A stretch of 64,000 nt of DNA, from NCBI RefSeq assembly GCF_002101395.1, contig NZ_CP019706.1:310001-374000 (forward strand), in the 5' to 3' direction. Below the pieces are notes generated by a model. That model searched no databases. It worked only from the letters and a program-made list of their open reading frames with translations, and had not been told where the DNA came from. Source of the DNA: Pantoea alhagi. Its GTDB lineage: Bacteria; Pseudomonadota; Gammaproteobacteria; Enterobacterales; Enterobacteriaceae. The position numbers and the translations under genes are program-made. Shown one piece after another: positions 41,206-50,909 of this stretch (position 1 is the stretch's first letter; every line of letters begins with the position of its first letter).

Positions 41206-41211
41206 TGTGGA

Positions 41212-42516
41212 TTAACGCTCCCAGTACGCCTCTTCCAGGCTATCTTCCCGCTCCGGCAGGCCGCGTGTCAGGCGCGGCGAATGCTGATTCAGTACCTGAT
41301 AACTCACCCGGTTAGCATATTTACAGACCTGAGCCAAAGAAGAATAAGTCAGGTAGTTACGCACATGTTTGCTGGAGTTAGGCACATTATTACGGTGATA
41401 GCTGTTAGCGGTAATATCATGCAGCAGCGCTGCCAGCGCGCCATCGCCTGCGCCATTGGTGTTCATGATCTTTTCCGGCCCGCCCATATAGGGAGCGATA
41501 TGCGAATAGATGCGCAGCGGCTGCTGACAATCCTGATAGCGCATTGCACGGCTGAACTCATACTGGTTAAATTCTGCAATCGCACCAGGCAATAGCGGCA
41601 GATTGGTTTGTCGCTTCGCGCTTTCTTCGGTGTAGCCCGCCATGTAAAGCCCGTTTGGACCAGCGGTGCACAGCACCAGATCTACCCACTCCAGCGCTTT
41701 ATCCGCCGCCAGAAGCGGATCGGCATGACCGGTCAGCTCCAGCCCTTCCTCTTCGTTCATCGCCAAAATAGCGACATGCTCGCGCAGGAAGTCACGCCAG
41801 AACTGCGGATTTTCGGCAATCACATGTTTGGTTCCCAGCGTCAGCACCACCGGCACGTTATATTGCTTTGCCCAGGCCACCGCCTGCATGGTGGCTTCCG
41901 GCATCGGTTCTCCTGCTTTGCAGCGCACCAGGTAGGATGTCAGCACCAGCGCTGAAGCGCCGGCAATCACCTGCTCAGGAATACTCTCCGGTCGCAGCTG
42001 ATTCATCATGCCAGGGCTGATGGCAAAAGTCCGTTCGCCGTTATCGCTGATGAGCGTAAAGCAGCGGCCAATAGCGCCATCCACACCCTGCAGATAGTTA
42101 AGGTCGGTCCGGCTGGAGGTATTACAAAGATAGCGATAGGCGTAACCGCCAATCTGCACGTTATTACACATCACGCCCAGCAGCACCGAGCGGTCATCGG
42201 CCAGCACCGAGTAGTTATGCATGGTGTTGCCGATGGTGCCCCCGGCAAACTGATGGGTGATCAGATTTTCACGCATCAGCTCGGCATAGAGCGCATCCGC
42301 CACATCATCTTCAATGACCAGCGAGTGGCCAACGCTGAGTCCGTAACGCGCCACAAAAGCGTTATCCACTTTTGCTTCAATGTCTACCAGCGTCTGGTCG
42401 ATACCGACGACCCAACTGGTGCCGGTTTCACTTTCAGGCTGGACAGGCTGTAACAGCGGATCGCGGGCGTTGACGGGAAAATAGTGTTTGGATTTGCGTT
42501 GGCCGGGAAATTTCAT
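41212..42516 (-). CDS. gsk: Inosine-guanosine kinase
   Basis: A 434-residue PfkB-family nucleoside kinase that phosphorylates guanosine and inosine for purine salvage. The PfkB C-terminal signature NTNGAGDGALAALLHD carries the catalytic Asp; FAGGTIGNTMHNYSVL contributes to substrate binding. Length matches E. coli Gsk (434). It is monocistronic and faces ybaL. Confidence 0.96.
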   Translation of the reverse strand: MKFPGQRKSKHYFPVNARDPLLQPVQPESETGTSWVVGIDQTLVDIEAKVDNAFVARYGLSVGHSLVIEDDVADALYAELMRENLITHQFAGGTIGNTMHNYSVLADDRSVLLGVMCNNVQIGGYAYRYLCNTSSRTDLNYLQGVDGAIGRCFTLISDNGERTFAISPGMMNQLRPESIPEQVIAGASALVLTSYLVRCKAGEPMPEATMQAVAWAKQYNVPVVLTLGTKHVIAENPQFWRDFLREHVAILAMNEEEGLELTGHADPLLAADKALEWVDLVLCTAGPNGLYMAGYTEESAKRQTNLPLLPGAIAEFNQYEFSRAMRYQDCQQPLRIYSHIAPYMGGPEKIMNTNGAGDGALAALLHDITANSYHRNNVPNSSKHVRNYLTYSSLAQVCKYANRVSYQVLNQHSPRLTRGLPEREDSLEEAYWER

Positions 42517-42573
42517 GGGTTGATAGCTTCAGAATAAACAGGCGGAGAATGATATCACACTCCCCGCCGTTAC

Positions 42574-43533
42574 TCAGCGATGCGCATTCACCAGCGCCAG
42601 CATCATATCAATGTGCTCAGCGTCGTCATTCAGTGCCGGGATATATTCAAACTTTTCACCGCCGGCATGCATAAAGAACTCACGGTTCTGTTCGCTGATC
42701 TCTTCCAGCGTCTCCAGACAGTCAGAAGAAAAGCCTGGGCTCATAATCTGAATATGGCGCACACCTTTCGCCGGTAAGCCACGCATGGTTTCATCGGTAT
42801 AAGGCGTCAGCCAGGGTTCTCGGCCAAAACGTGACTGAAAGGTCATCATCACTTCGCTATCGCTCAGTCCAAGCGCACGCGTCAGCGCCTCGGTTGTATC
42901 GCGGCAGCGCTGCGGGTAGTCATCGCCTTCGTTGGCGAAACGCTGTGGAATACCGTGATAAGACATTACCAGCAGATCGGGCTTTCCATGTTGCGCGAAG
43001 GAGCGTTCAACGGACGCTTTCAACGCGGCAATATAGGCCGGATGCTCAGCATAGTCGCGAATAAAATGCACGTCTGGCATCGAACGATAGCCGGCGAAAA
43101 CGCTGCTCAATCCATCCCATACTGCCGCCACCGTTGAACAGGAGAACTGCGGATAGAGCGGCAGCACAATCAGGCGCGTTACGCCCTGCGCCATCAGACT
43201 GTCGACCGCGCTTTTCAGGCTGGGATTGCCGTAACTCATGCCCAGCTCGACGGGAATATCCAGCTTCGCGGCCAGCGCATGACGCTGACGCTGACTGAAT
43301 ACCATCAGCGGCGAGCCCTCTTTCATCCATACCGACGCATACAGCTTTGATACGCGCGGAGAGCGGATCGGCAGAATGACGCCGTTCAGAATCGGCCACC
43401 AGAGCCAGCGCGGCGTATCAACCACGCGCTTATCGCTGAGAAACTGTTTCAGATAGCGTTTAACCGCTGGCGTGGTTGGCGCATCGGGCGTACCCAGGTT
43501 GACCAGCAAGACGCCGGGTTTATCTTGCCTCAT
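42574..43533 (-). CDS. hemH: Ferrochelatase
   Basis: A 319-residue ferrochelatase inserting Fe2+ into protoporphyrin IX at the membrane. The catalytic His lies in LLVMSYHGIPQRF and the conserved Glu in SDCLETLEEI. ATG 43533 (MRQDKPGVLLVNLGTP) fits E. coli HemH (320); an upstream frame extension to 43554 is not supported. It is between adk and gsk as in E. coli. Confidence 0.96.
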   Translation of the reverse strand: MRQDKPGVLLVNLGTPDAPTTPAVKRYLKQFLSDKRVVDTPRWLWWPILNGVILPIRSPRVSKLYASVWMKEGSPLMVFSQRQRHALAAKLDIPVELGMSYGNPSLKSAVDSLMAQGVTRLIVLPLYPQFSCSTVAAVWDGLSSVFAGYRSMPDVHFIRDYAEHPAYIAALKASVERSFAQHGKPDLLVMSYHGIPQRFANEGDDYPQRCRDTTEALTRALGLSDSEVMMTFQSRFGREPWLTPYTDETMRGLPAKGVRHIQIMSPGFSSDCLETLEEISEQNREFFMHAGGEKFEYIPALNDDAEHIDMMLALVNAHR

Positions 43534-43717
43534 CGTATATCCCTGTTTTTTCAAATGGATTAATTCGTTTTACGCACTGATTTTACCCTGGCTGAGACAG
43601 ATAAGCTCGCCGGAAAAACCTTTCCTTACAAGAGATGAAAACGCTTAGCGGCAAAGTATAGAGGATAGTGCGAAACAGGGAGAAAGAATGGGAAACACGG
43701 GCAGAAAGAGGAGGAAT

Positions 43718-43742
43718 CAGGAATATCCAGCGGATATTCCTG
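43718..43742 (-). terminator. Hairpin downstream of adk
   Basis: An 11-bp perfect stem (43718-43728 with 43732-43742) around AGC lies 22 bp past the adk stop. The T run is weak. Confidence 0.55.
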
Positions 43743-43764
43743 ACAATGGAACCAACGCGGCGCG

Positions 43765-44409
43765 TTAGCCCAGAATTTTCGCCAGCTCAGCGCTGACTTC
43801 GGTCACTTTACGCGTACCGTCGATTTTATGGTACTGAGTATTACCCGCCTGCGCTTCCTGCTGATAATAAGCCACCAGCGGCTCGGTCATTTCATGGTAT
43901 TCCACCAGGCGCTTACGAACAGTCTCTTCCTGATCGTCTTTACGCGTGGTCAGCTCTTCGCCGGTGATGTCGTCTTTGCCTTCCACCTTCGGCGGATTAA
44001 AGGTAACGTGATACACGCGGCCAGAAGGCGCATGAACGCGACGACCAACGATACGCTCAACGATCAGTTCGTCCGGCACATCAAATTCCAGTACGCAGTC
44101 AATCTTGATGCCAGCGTCTTTCATCGCATCGGCCTGCGGAATAGTGCGCGGGAAACCGTCCAGCAGGAAACCGTTACGGCAATCATCCTGGGCAATACGC
44201 TCTTTTACCAGCGCGATAACCAGATCGTCGGTAACCAGTTTGCCTTCATCCATAATGGCTTTCGCCTGTTTGCCCAGCTCCGTACCGGCTTTTACCGCCG
44301 CACGTAACATGTCGCCCGTGGAGATTTGCGGAATACCGTATTTCTCCATAATGAACTGAGCCTGTGTACCCTTACCTGCGCCCGGAGCGCCGAGCAGAAT
44401 AATACGCAT
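43765..44409 (-). CDS. adk: Adenylate kinase
   Basis: A 214-residue long-form adenylate kinase, identical in length to E. coli Adk. The P-loop GAPGAGKGTQAQF is at residues 7-19; DGFPRTIPQADAM and the LID domain (about 120-160, without the zinc Cys) are present. It equilibrates 2 ADP with ATP and AMP. A run of 'AAGGGGATTTACGC' type ribosome site precedes the ATG. Confidence 0.97.
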   Translation of the reverse strand: MRIILLGAPGAGKGTQAQFIMEKYGIPQISTGDMLRAAVKAGTELGKQAKAIMDEGKLVTDDLVIALVKERIAQDDCRNGFLLDGFPRTIPQADAMKDAGIKIDCVLEFDVPDELIVERIVGRRVHAPSGRVYHVTFNPPKVEGKDDITGEELTTRKDDQEETVRKRLVEYHEMTEPLVAYYQQEAQAGNTQYHKIDGTRKVTEVSAELAKILG

Positions 44410-44611
44410 TGCGTAAATCCCCTTGCGAATCGCTTTGATCTAACTGAGAAGGCCAAGAACATACCATTAAGCCCCGATCATCACAAGGAAACGGGTCTGG
44501 AAGCGGCTCTGGCGATAATGGGTGCGTTACCTGCGGCTATCATTAACCGATTTATCCATAGGATCCAGCCTGACGGCAAGGGACCGCTGTTTTTCAGAAT
44601 CCATGCCGAGG

Positions 44612-44638
44612 TAAAAAAGCCGGCGCACTGGCCGGCTT
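44612..44638 (-). terminator. Terminator after htpG
   Basis: AAGCCGGC (44617-44624) pairs with GCCGGCTT (44631-44638); on the minus strand the stem is followed by six to seven T. Confidence 0.85.
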
Positions 44639-44658
44639 AACGCTTACGTTGATGATAT

Positions 44659-46527
44659 TCAGGCCAGCAGCAGCTGGTTCATGCGACGAATAAACTGGTT
44701 CGGATCTTCCAGCGTACCGCGCTCAGCAAACAGCGCCTGATCGAGCAGCAGCTCAACCCATTCAGCAAAGCGCGCTTCATCCTGCGTATCCGCCGCGCGT
44801 TTCACCAGCGCGTGATCCGGGTTCAGCTCAAAGATGTATTTCACATCCGGCACCGCCTGTCCGGCCGCTGCAAACAGCTTGGCCATCTGGGTGCTCATTT
44901 CATTAGCGTCGGTGGTCACGATAGCAGGCGTATCGGTCAGACGGTGCGTCAGACGTACCTCTTTCACCCGCTCGCCCAGCAGCGTTTTCACGCGATCAAC
45001 AAACGGCTCCAGCGCCTTTTCCGCTTCTTTATGCGCTTCGTTCTCTTCGTCAGCCAGCTTATCCAGCGTTTCGTCCGCTTTGCTCACTGACTGGAAGGCT
45101 TTGCCATCGAACTCGGTCAGGTAGCTCATCATCCACTCGTCGATACGATCGGAGAGCAGCAGAACCTCAATGCCTTTCTTACGGAACAGCTCCAGATGCG
45201 GGCTGCTTTTCGCTGCGGCATAGCTGTCGGCGGTGATGTAATAGATCTTCTCCTGCCCTTCCACCATGCGGCTGACATACTCTTCCAGCGAGACGGTTTG
45301 CGCCGCGCCTTCGCTGCTGGTGGTGGCAAAGCGCAGCAGTTTCGCGATCGCCTGCTGGTTCGCGTGATCTTCAGCCGGGCCTTCTTTCAGCACCAGGCCA
45401 AACTCACTCCAGAACTGCTGATATTTTTCAGCATCATCTTTGGCCAGTTTATCCAGCATCTGCAAAACGCGTTTGGTTAGCGCGCTGCGCAGGTTTTGCG
45501 TAATGCGGTTATCCTGCAGAATTTCACGCGAGACGTTCAGCGGCAGATCGTTGGAATCGATCAGGCCGCGCACAAAGCGCAGATAGTTCGGCATAAACTG
45601 CTCAGCGTCATCCATGATAAAGACGCGCTGAACATAAAGTTTCAGGCCATGTTTATGGTCGCGGTTCCACATATCCCATGGCGCGCGCGCCGGAATATAG
45701 AGCAGGCTGGTATATTCCTGTTTGCCCTCTACACGGTTGTGGCTCCAGGTCAGCGGATCGCTAAAGTCATGAGCGATATGCTTATAGAATTCGTTGTACT
45801 CTTCATCGCTGACTTCCGCTTTGTTGCGGGTCCACAGCGCCTGCGCCTTGTTGATTTTTTCCCAGCTGGTGGTGTCGTTTTCTTCATCTTTGGTTTCGAT
45901 CTCAACCGGCAGCGCGATGTGATCGGAATATTTACTGATGATATTGCGTACGCGCCAGCTGTCGAGGAACTCATCTTCGCCTTCACGCAGATGCAAAGTG
46001 ATTTCAGTGCCGCGATCCGCCTTGGTCAGGTCATCAATGGTGTATTCGCCTTCGCCGGCAGATTCCCAGAACACGCCCTCTTCCGGCGTCGCGCCCGCCG
46101 CGCGGGTACGTACGGTGACTTTATCGGCAACGATAAACGCAGAATAAAAGCCGACGCCGAACTGACCAATCAGCTGGCTGTCTTTTGCCTGATCGGAGCC
46201 AAGCGACTCGAGGAAAGCTTTGGTGCCCGATTTAGCGATGGTGCCGAGGTTCTCGATTACCTCATCGCGACGCATACCGATGCCGTTATCGCTCAGCGTC
46301 AGCGTGCGGTTTTCCTTATCGACAGAAACCCGAACGCGCAGCTCGCCATCGCCTTCATACAGATCCGGCGTGGAAAGTGCGCGAAAGCGCAACTTATCCG
46401 CCGCATCTGAAGCGTTGGAAATCAGCTCGCGCAGAAAGATCTCTTTATTCGAATAGAGGGAATGGATCATCAGGTGCAGAAGCTGTTTAACTTCTGACTG
46501 GAAACCACGCGTCTCTTGTCCTTTCAT
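44659..46527 (-). CDS. htpG: HtpG, bacterial Hsp90 chaperone
   Basis: A 622-residue Hsp90. The N-terminal GHKL ATPase domain has ELISNASDAADKLRF, LSDNGIGMRRDE and GQFGVGFYSAF; middle and C-terminal dimerisation domains follow without gap. It refolds clients with DnaK in the cytosol. Length is close to E. coli HtpG (624). GAGGTAGCAAAACC lies before the ATG. Sigma-32 control is expected from family knowledge; I did not confirm a heat-shock promoter. Confidence 0.97.
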   Translation of the reverse strand: MKGQETRGFQSEVKQLLHLMIHSLYSNKEIFLRELISNASDAADKLRFRALSTPDLYEGDGELRVRVSVDKENRTLTLSDNGIGMRRDEVIENLGTIAKSGTKAFLESLGSDQAKDSQLIGQFGVGFYSAFIVADKVTVRTRAAGATPEEGVFWESAGEGEYTIDDLTKADRGTEITLHLREGEDEFLDSWRVRNIISKYSDHIALPVEIETKDEENDTTSWEKINKAQALWTRNKAEVSDEEYNEFYKHIAHDFSDPLTWSHNRVEGKQEYTSLLYIPARAPWDMWNRDHKHGLKLYVQRVFIMDDAEQFMPNYLRFVRGLIDSNDLPLNVSREILQDNRITQNLRSALTKRVLQMLDKLAKDDAEKYQQFWSEFGLVLKEGPAEDHANQQAIAKLLRFATTSSEGAAQTVSLEEYVSRMVEGQEKIYYITADSYAAAKSSPHLELFRKKGIEVLLLSDRIDEWMMSYLTEFDGKAFQSVSKADETLDKLADEENEAHKEAEKALEPFVDRVKTLLGERVKEVRLTHRLTDTPAIVTTDANEMSTQMAKLFAAAGQAVPDVKYIFELNPDHALVKRAADTQDEARFAEWVELLLDQALFAERGTLEDPNQFIRRMNQLLLA

Positions 46528-46600
46528 GGTTTTGCTACCTCAACTGAAACAGGTTTATCGAACGTTGAGGAAGAGATGGGGATGGGAAAACTATTTTCAA

Positions 46601-46624
46601 GCTGGCACATGAGAATGTGCCAGC
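46601..46624 (-). terminator. Hairpin downstream of recR
   Basis: GCTGGCACAT (46601-46610) pairs perfectly with ATGTGCCAGC (46615-46624). It lies just past the recR stop; the minus-strand tail is TTGAAAATAG rather than a pure T run. Confidence 0.65.
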
Positions 46625-46630
46625 AAGTGG

Positions 46631-47236
46631 TCAGTATTTAATCTTATGGCGTCCGGCAAGCGAATGCGACAGTGTGGTGCCGTCAACCATTTCCAGCTCG
46701 CCGCCAACCGGCACGCCATGCGCGATACGGCTGGCATCCACGCCGTACTGCGCGCAAAGTCCGGCGATGTAGTTCGCTGTGGCTTCGCCTTCCACCGTGG
46801 GGTTGGTCGCCAGGATCACTTCCTGAATGGTCTCTTTTTCCAGCCGCTGTTCCAGCCTGTCCAGCCCAATATCATGCGGGCCAATGCCGTCCAGCGGTGA
46901 AAGATGCCCCATCAGCACAAAGTAACGTCCGGCAAACTGCCCGGTTTGCTCGATGGCATGAATATCTGCCGGACTTTCTACCACGCAAATTTGCCCGTTT
47001 TGCTGGCGACGCGGGTTCGCGCAGATGGTGCAAATTTCCTGTTCGGTAAAGGTGTGGCAGTCCGTACAGTGACCAATCTCTGACATAGCGCGCGTCAGCG
47101 CCTGAGCCAGGCGCATGCCTCCGCTGCGATCGCGCTGCAATAGCTGAAACGCCATGCGCTGTGCTGATTTCGGACCAACGCCCGGCAAACAGCGCAGCGC
47201 TTCCATTAGCGATTCCAGCAAAGGGCTGGTTTGCAT
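46631..47236 (-). CDS. recR: RecR recombination mediator
   Basis: A 201-residue RecR. It has an N-terminal helix-hairpin-helix (LPGVGPKSAQRMAF), a zinc finger (CTDCHTFTEQEICTICANP), a Toprim domain (VVESPADIHAIEQ), and a C-terminal Walker-B-like segment. With RecF/RecO it loads RecA at gaps. It is coupled to ybaB by a one-base overlap and forms the dnaX-ybaB-recR operon. Confidence 0.97.
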   Translation of the reverse strand: MQTSPLLESLMEALRCLPGVGPKSAQRMAFQLLQRDRSGGMRLAQALTRAMSEIGHCTDCHTFTEQEICTICANPRRQQNGQICVVESPADIHAIEQTGQFAGRYFVLMGHLSPLDGIGPHDIGLDRLEQRLEKETIQEVILATNPTVEGEATANYIAGLCAQYGVDASRIAHGVPVGGELEMVDGTTLSHSLAGRHKIKY

Positions 47237-47565
47237 CAGAACGGCATCTTAAAGCCCGGCGGCAGCTGCATGCCGGCGGAAACGGATGACATTTTTTCCT
47301 GCTGCGCTTCGGCGATACGGCGCGCCGCATCGTTGAAAGCCGCAGCGACCAGATCTTCCAGCATATCTTTGTCATCTTCCAGCAGGCTTGGATCCACCTC
47401 TACACGACGGCAGTTGTGCGCACCGTTAATGGTGACTTTAACCAGGCCAGCGCCAGATTCGCCGGTGACTTCCATTTCAGCAATTTCTTGCTGTACCTGC
47501 TGCATTTTGTCTTGCATCTGCTGGGCCTGTTTCATCAGGTTACCCAAACCGCCTTTACCAAACAT
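47236..47565 (-). CDS. ybaB: YbaB/EbfC nucleoid-associated protein
   Basis: A 109-residue DNA-binding protein of the YbaB/EbfC family (MFGKGGLGNLMKQAQQMQDK, ending LPPGFKMPF). It forms tweezer-like dimers that bind DNA. It lies between dnaX and recR, the order conserved in most Gammaproteobacteria, and overlaps recR by one base. Confidence 0.96.
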   Translation of the reverse strand: MFGKGGLGNLMKQAQQMQDKMQQVQQEIAEMEVTGESGAGLVKVTINGAHNCRRVEVDPSLLEDDKDMLEDLVAAAFNDAARRIAEAQQEKMSSVSAGMQLPPGFKMPF

Positions 47566-47619
47566 AGCGTTCTCTCTTTTTGCTCGGGCCGCGTAAGCCG
47601 TTACCGGTTATGCGGCGAT

Positions 47620-49563
47620 TCAAACGGGGCGAATACTCTCCTCATCCAGATCGGCGTCAAAAAAACGACGCAGCGTCTGAATATGGCTATCCGCAATGAT
47701 GGCCTGACGCGCCTGCGCCAGTTTTTCTTCATAAATCTTCTGACGCCACTCCAGAGGCGTCAATATCGCAGGATTATCATCTTCAATGATAGTCAATTCA
47801 ACCGACTTACCGCTGGCATTGCTTAATGCTTCGGTTAATACCTGCTGTGCTGAAGTGGAGTTAAGATGACGCTGGCTGCTGCGTAAATGCAGGCAAATCC
47901 CCTGCGCCGTCTCCTCTTTCCAGGCGTTGAGCGCCAGCTGCTGCACCAGTTTCGGCAATGTCAGCGTGGCGATCTCAGCGGCCCAGGCGTCGCGCTCCAG
48001 AGCTTCCTCAGCCAGTCTGGCGGCCAGCTCCGGCGTTTTTTCATGCTCCAGCGCGGAACGCAGCGCCTTCGGCGTCGCTACCTGCGGCGCTTCGCTTTCG
48101 GCCACCGTATTCTGCGCTTTCCAGCGGTAGGCCTCTTTTTTCGCTGGCGCTGCCGGTTCTGCCGCTGGTCGTCTGGCGGCGCGCTCCGTTACCTGAGCGA
48201 GACGTTCCAGCGCCGAGCCTGCCGGCCGCGCACTTAGCGCTGCCGGCTCACTCTTTTTTGTTTTGGTTGCTCCCTGCTGGCGCAACAGCTGAGTACGCGC
48301 CTGCAGTAGCTGGCTGGTTGTGTCGGGCAGAGGCGCCTCCGGCGCGCCAGAGGCAGGTGCCGGCTGCGGTTGCGCCGCTTCCGGAGCGGAAAACGCGGCG
48401 GCGGCGGCGGAAGGCGGCGTTTGTACATTAGGCTGCGGCGTCATCACCGGTCGCGTGACCGGCTCGGCGATCTCTACCTGCGGGTGAAAAGCCAACGCGC
48501 GCAGCAGCGTCATTTCTACGCCCATGCGACGATCGGGCGCCAGCGGCAGCTCTTTACGCCCCATCAGAATGGTTTGGTAATAGAGTTGCACATCGGCAGG
48601 CGGAACCACGCGCGCCAGTTCACGCAGACGCTGCTCCACTGCCGCATACTCCTCGCTAAGCGCTGAAGGCAGCAGCTGGATCATGGCGATACGATGCAGC
48701 AGACGCAACATCTCCACCAGCAGCGCTTCCCATTCAACGCCACGGCTGGCCGCCTGTTGCAGCAGCGACATGGTTTGCTGACCATCGGCGGCGGCTAGTG
48801 CCTCGATTAAAGCCAGCGGCTGCTCGTCATCCAGCGTGCCCAGCATCGCGGCGACGCTTTCAGTAGTGACTTGCCCTTCGCCGCTGGCAATCGCCTGATC
48901 GGCCAGACTCAGCGCATCACGCATACTGCCGTCCGCCGCACGCGCCAGCAGCTGCAAGGCACGCAGCTCCGCAGTAATATTTTCCTGCTCCAGCACATAT
49001 TCCAGCTGCTGTCGGATTTGATCGACATCCAGCGCTTTAAGATGGAATTGCAGGCAGCGGGAAAGTATGGTCACCGGCAGCTTTTGCGGATCGGTGGTGG
49101 CCAGCAGGAATTTAACGTGCGCTGGCGGCTCCTCAAGGGTTTTCAGCAGTGCGTTAAAGCTGTGACGCGACAGCATATGCACTTCATCGATCAAGTAGAC
49201 CTTAAAGCGACCACGCGCGGGGGCGTACTGCACGTTGTCCAGCAGATCGCGGGTGTCTTCAACTTTAGTTCGCGAGGCGGCATCGATTTCAATCAGATCG
49301 ACAAAGCGACCCTGTTCAATTTCGCGGCAGTTATCGCAAACGCCGCAGGGCGTGGCAGTAATACCGGTTTCGCAGTTGAGCCCTTTGGCCAGCAAACGCG
49401 CAATGGTAGTTTTCCCGACGCCTCGGGTGCCGGAAAAAAGATAAGCGTGGTGGATTCGTCCCAGCGACAAACCGTTCGCCAGCGCAGTCAATACATGCTC
49501 CTGACCAACGACATCGGAAAACGCTTGTGGACGCCACTTGCGGGCAAGGACCTGATAACTCAT
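47620..49563 (-). CDS. dnaX: DNA polymerase III tau/gamma subunit
   Basis: A 647-residue clamp-loader ATPase. The P-loop GTRGVGKTT, zinc module CETGITATPCGVCDNC, Walker B LIDEVHMLSRHSFNALLKTL and arginine-finger region LSRCLQFHLK are intact. The C-terminal proline/alanine-rich linker and alpha/DnaB-binding domains are specific to tau. A slip site at 48253-48259 with SD-like and hairpin stimulators predicts the shorter gamma (about 437 residues). Length is close to E. coli tau (643). Confidence 0.97.
   Translation of the reverse strand: MSYQVLARKWRPQAFSDVVGQEHVLTALANGLSLGRIHHAYLFSGTRGVGKTTIARLLAKGLNCETGITATPCGVCDNCREIEQGRFVDLIEIDAASRTKVEDTRDLLDNVQYAPARGRFKVYLIDEVHMLSRHSFNALLKTLEEPPAHVKFLLATTDPQKLPVTILSRCLQFHLKALDVDQIRQQLEYVLEQENITAELRALQLLARAADGSMRDALSLADQAIASGEGQVTTESVAAMLGTLDDEQPLALIEALAAADGQQTMSLLQQAASRGVEWEALLVEMLRLLHRIAMIQLLPSALSEEYAAVEQRLRELARVVPPADVQLYYQTILMGRKELPLAPDRRMGVEMTLLRALAFHPQVEIAEPVTRPVMTPQPNVQTPPSAAAAAFSAPEAAQPQPAPASGAPEAPLPDTTSQLLQARTQLLRQQGATKTKKSEPAALSARPAGSALERLAQVTERAARRPAAEPAAPAKKEAYRWKAQNTVAESEAPQVATPKALRSALEHEKTPELAARLAEEALERDAWAAEIATLTLPKLVQQLALNAWKEETAQGICLHLRSSQRHLNSTSAQQVLTEALSNASGKSVELTIIEDDNPAILTPLEWRQKIYEEKLAQARQAIIADSHIQTLRRFFDADLDEESIRPV
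48215..48275 (-). promoter_or_regulatory. Programmed -1 frameshift signal in dnaX
   Basis: Reading on the minus strand: an SD-like AGGGAGC (48269-48275), then the in-frame slip heptamer A AAA AAG (48253-48259), then a hairpin in which GAGCCGGC pairs with GCCGGC-A-GGCTC (48215-48249). A slip gives AAA AAA GAG TGA, ending gamma one codon later. All three elements match the E. coli dnaX signal. Confidence 0.93.
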
Positions 49564-49642
49564 TCGTTCACAAGATGTGTTGAAAACCAGTGGGACATGC
49601 TAACACAGCCCCGCCGCTACGGCGAGGCTGAAGGCGGGAAAC

Positions 49643-50194
49643 TCAGTGGCCCGGGAAAGCGACCAGGCTGTAGCAATCAATACCCAGCGCGTTAAGGCGG
49701 GCTTCGCCGTTCAAATCGAACAGGTTGATCACAAAGGCGGCGTCTTTCACTTCACCACCGGCGCGACGGATAAGCTTAGCGGTCGCTTCAATGGTGCCGC
49801 CGGTAGCCAGCAGATCGTCCACCACCAGCACCACATCGCCTGGCTTAATCGCATCGCGATGCAGCTCAAGCTGGTCGCTGCCATATTCCAGATCGTAGGT
49901 TTCGCTATAGGTTTCCCGCGGCAGTTTGCCCGGCTTACGCACCGGCACGAAGCCAACGCCCAGACCCAGCGCTACCGGCGCGCCAAACAGGAAGCCACGC
50001 GCCTCGGTACCCACTACTTTGGTAATTCCCCGATCGCGGAAGCGTTCAATGAACAGATCAATCGTTGTGGCGAAAGCGCGCGGATCTTCCAGCAGACTGG
50101 TAACATCACGAAACAGGATACCCGGTTTCGGATAGTCCGGAACGCTTTTAATACTGTCTTTAAGAAATTCAAGCTGCTGTGCAGTCGCGGTCAT
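49643..50194 (-). CDS. apt: Adenine phosphoribosyltransferase
   Basis: A 183-residue type I phosphoribosyltransferase that converts adenine and PRPP to AMP. The PRPP-binding motif VVLVVDDLLATGGT and the TEARGFLFGAPVALGLG loop are intact. It lies upstream of dnaX as in E. coli; length equals the E. coli protein (183). Confidence 0.97.
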   Translation of the reverse strand: MTATAQQLEFLKDSIKSVPDYPKPGILFRDVTSLLEDPRAFATTIDLFIERFRDRGITKVVGTEARGFLFGAPVALGLGVGFVPVRKPGKLPRETYSETYDLEYGSDQLELHRDAIKPGDVVLVVDDLLATGGTIEATAKLIRRAGGEVKDAAFVINLFDLNGEARLNALGIDCYSLVAFPGH

Positions 50195-50402
50195 AATGTT
50201 ATGCCTGGTGAATACTAAACTGACTCGCGCAGCCTCGCCTTACGCTGACGGATAATTCCGCAGACGAAAAATAAGGAAATCAGGGAAGCCACGCACGAAA
50301 ACGAACAAATCTAAGCAAACCGCAGGACAAATGCAACTCTGTTTGCCATGCTGGCAGTTTAAGTGTTTGAAAATCGATGAGGTAAAAAAGTCAATTTATG
50401 CC

Positions 50403-50780
50403 TTAACCCTCGGTTTTATCCCCTGCGACCACCGGCATCCGCCACATAAACAGCAGCAGCGCCGCTAACATACAGAGCAGCATAATCCGCAGCCAGAAGA
50501 TTTTCACCAGCCAGATTGACATGGCAAAGGTACAGATAATAAGCAATATGGCGCGCGGTTTTACGCCCGGTGGCAGCGCACGGTATTGCTGCCAGTGACG
50601 CAGATACACGCCAAACCAGGAGCGGTACAACAGCCATTGATGAAAGCGCGGAGAAGAACGGGCAAAACACCAGGCAGCCAGTAAAATAAACGGCGTGGTC
50701 GGCAGCAGCGGTAAAACCACACCCAGCGTGCCCAGCACGATCGCCAACCAGCCAATAATCAGTAAGATGATACGCTGCAT
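50403..50780 (-). CDS. ybaN: YbaN, DUF454 inner-membrane protein
   Basis: A 125-residue DUF454 protein with spans near 5-35 and a hydrophobic C-terminal pair (80-115). The family signature LPLLPTTPFILLAAWCFARSSPRFHQWL is recognisable in part (LPTTPFILLAAWCFARSSPR). Function unknown. It is positioned upstream of apt as in E. coli. Confidence 0.9.
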   Translation of the reverse strand: MQRIILLIIGWLAIVLGTLGVVLPLLPTTPFILLAAWCFARSSPRFHQWLLYRSWFGVYLRHWQQYRALPPGVKPRAILLIICTFAMSIWLVKIFWLRIMLLCMLAALLLFMWRMPVVAGDKTEG

Positions 50781-50909
50781 GCCCTGTCCCGTGAAAAAAC
50801 TACCGGGATCACTTTATCACAGCCCGCAGGCTGTGCTGCAGCCGCTGACAGGCTATTTTATCTATTGTTATTTACTGGTTTAAAATTGGCGCTTAATAAG
50901 GACATCACT

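Noticed and set aside
45496..46410. 304-residue plus-strand frame antisense to htpG
   Set aside because: Long but lies wholly within an intact conserved gene; high GC third-position bias explains such shadows.
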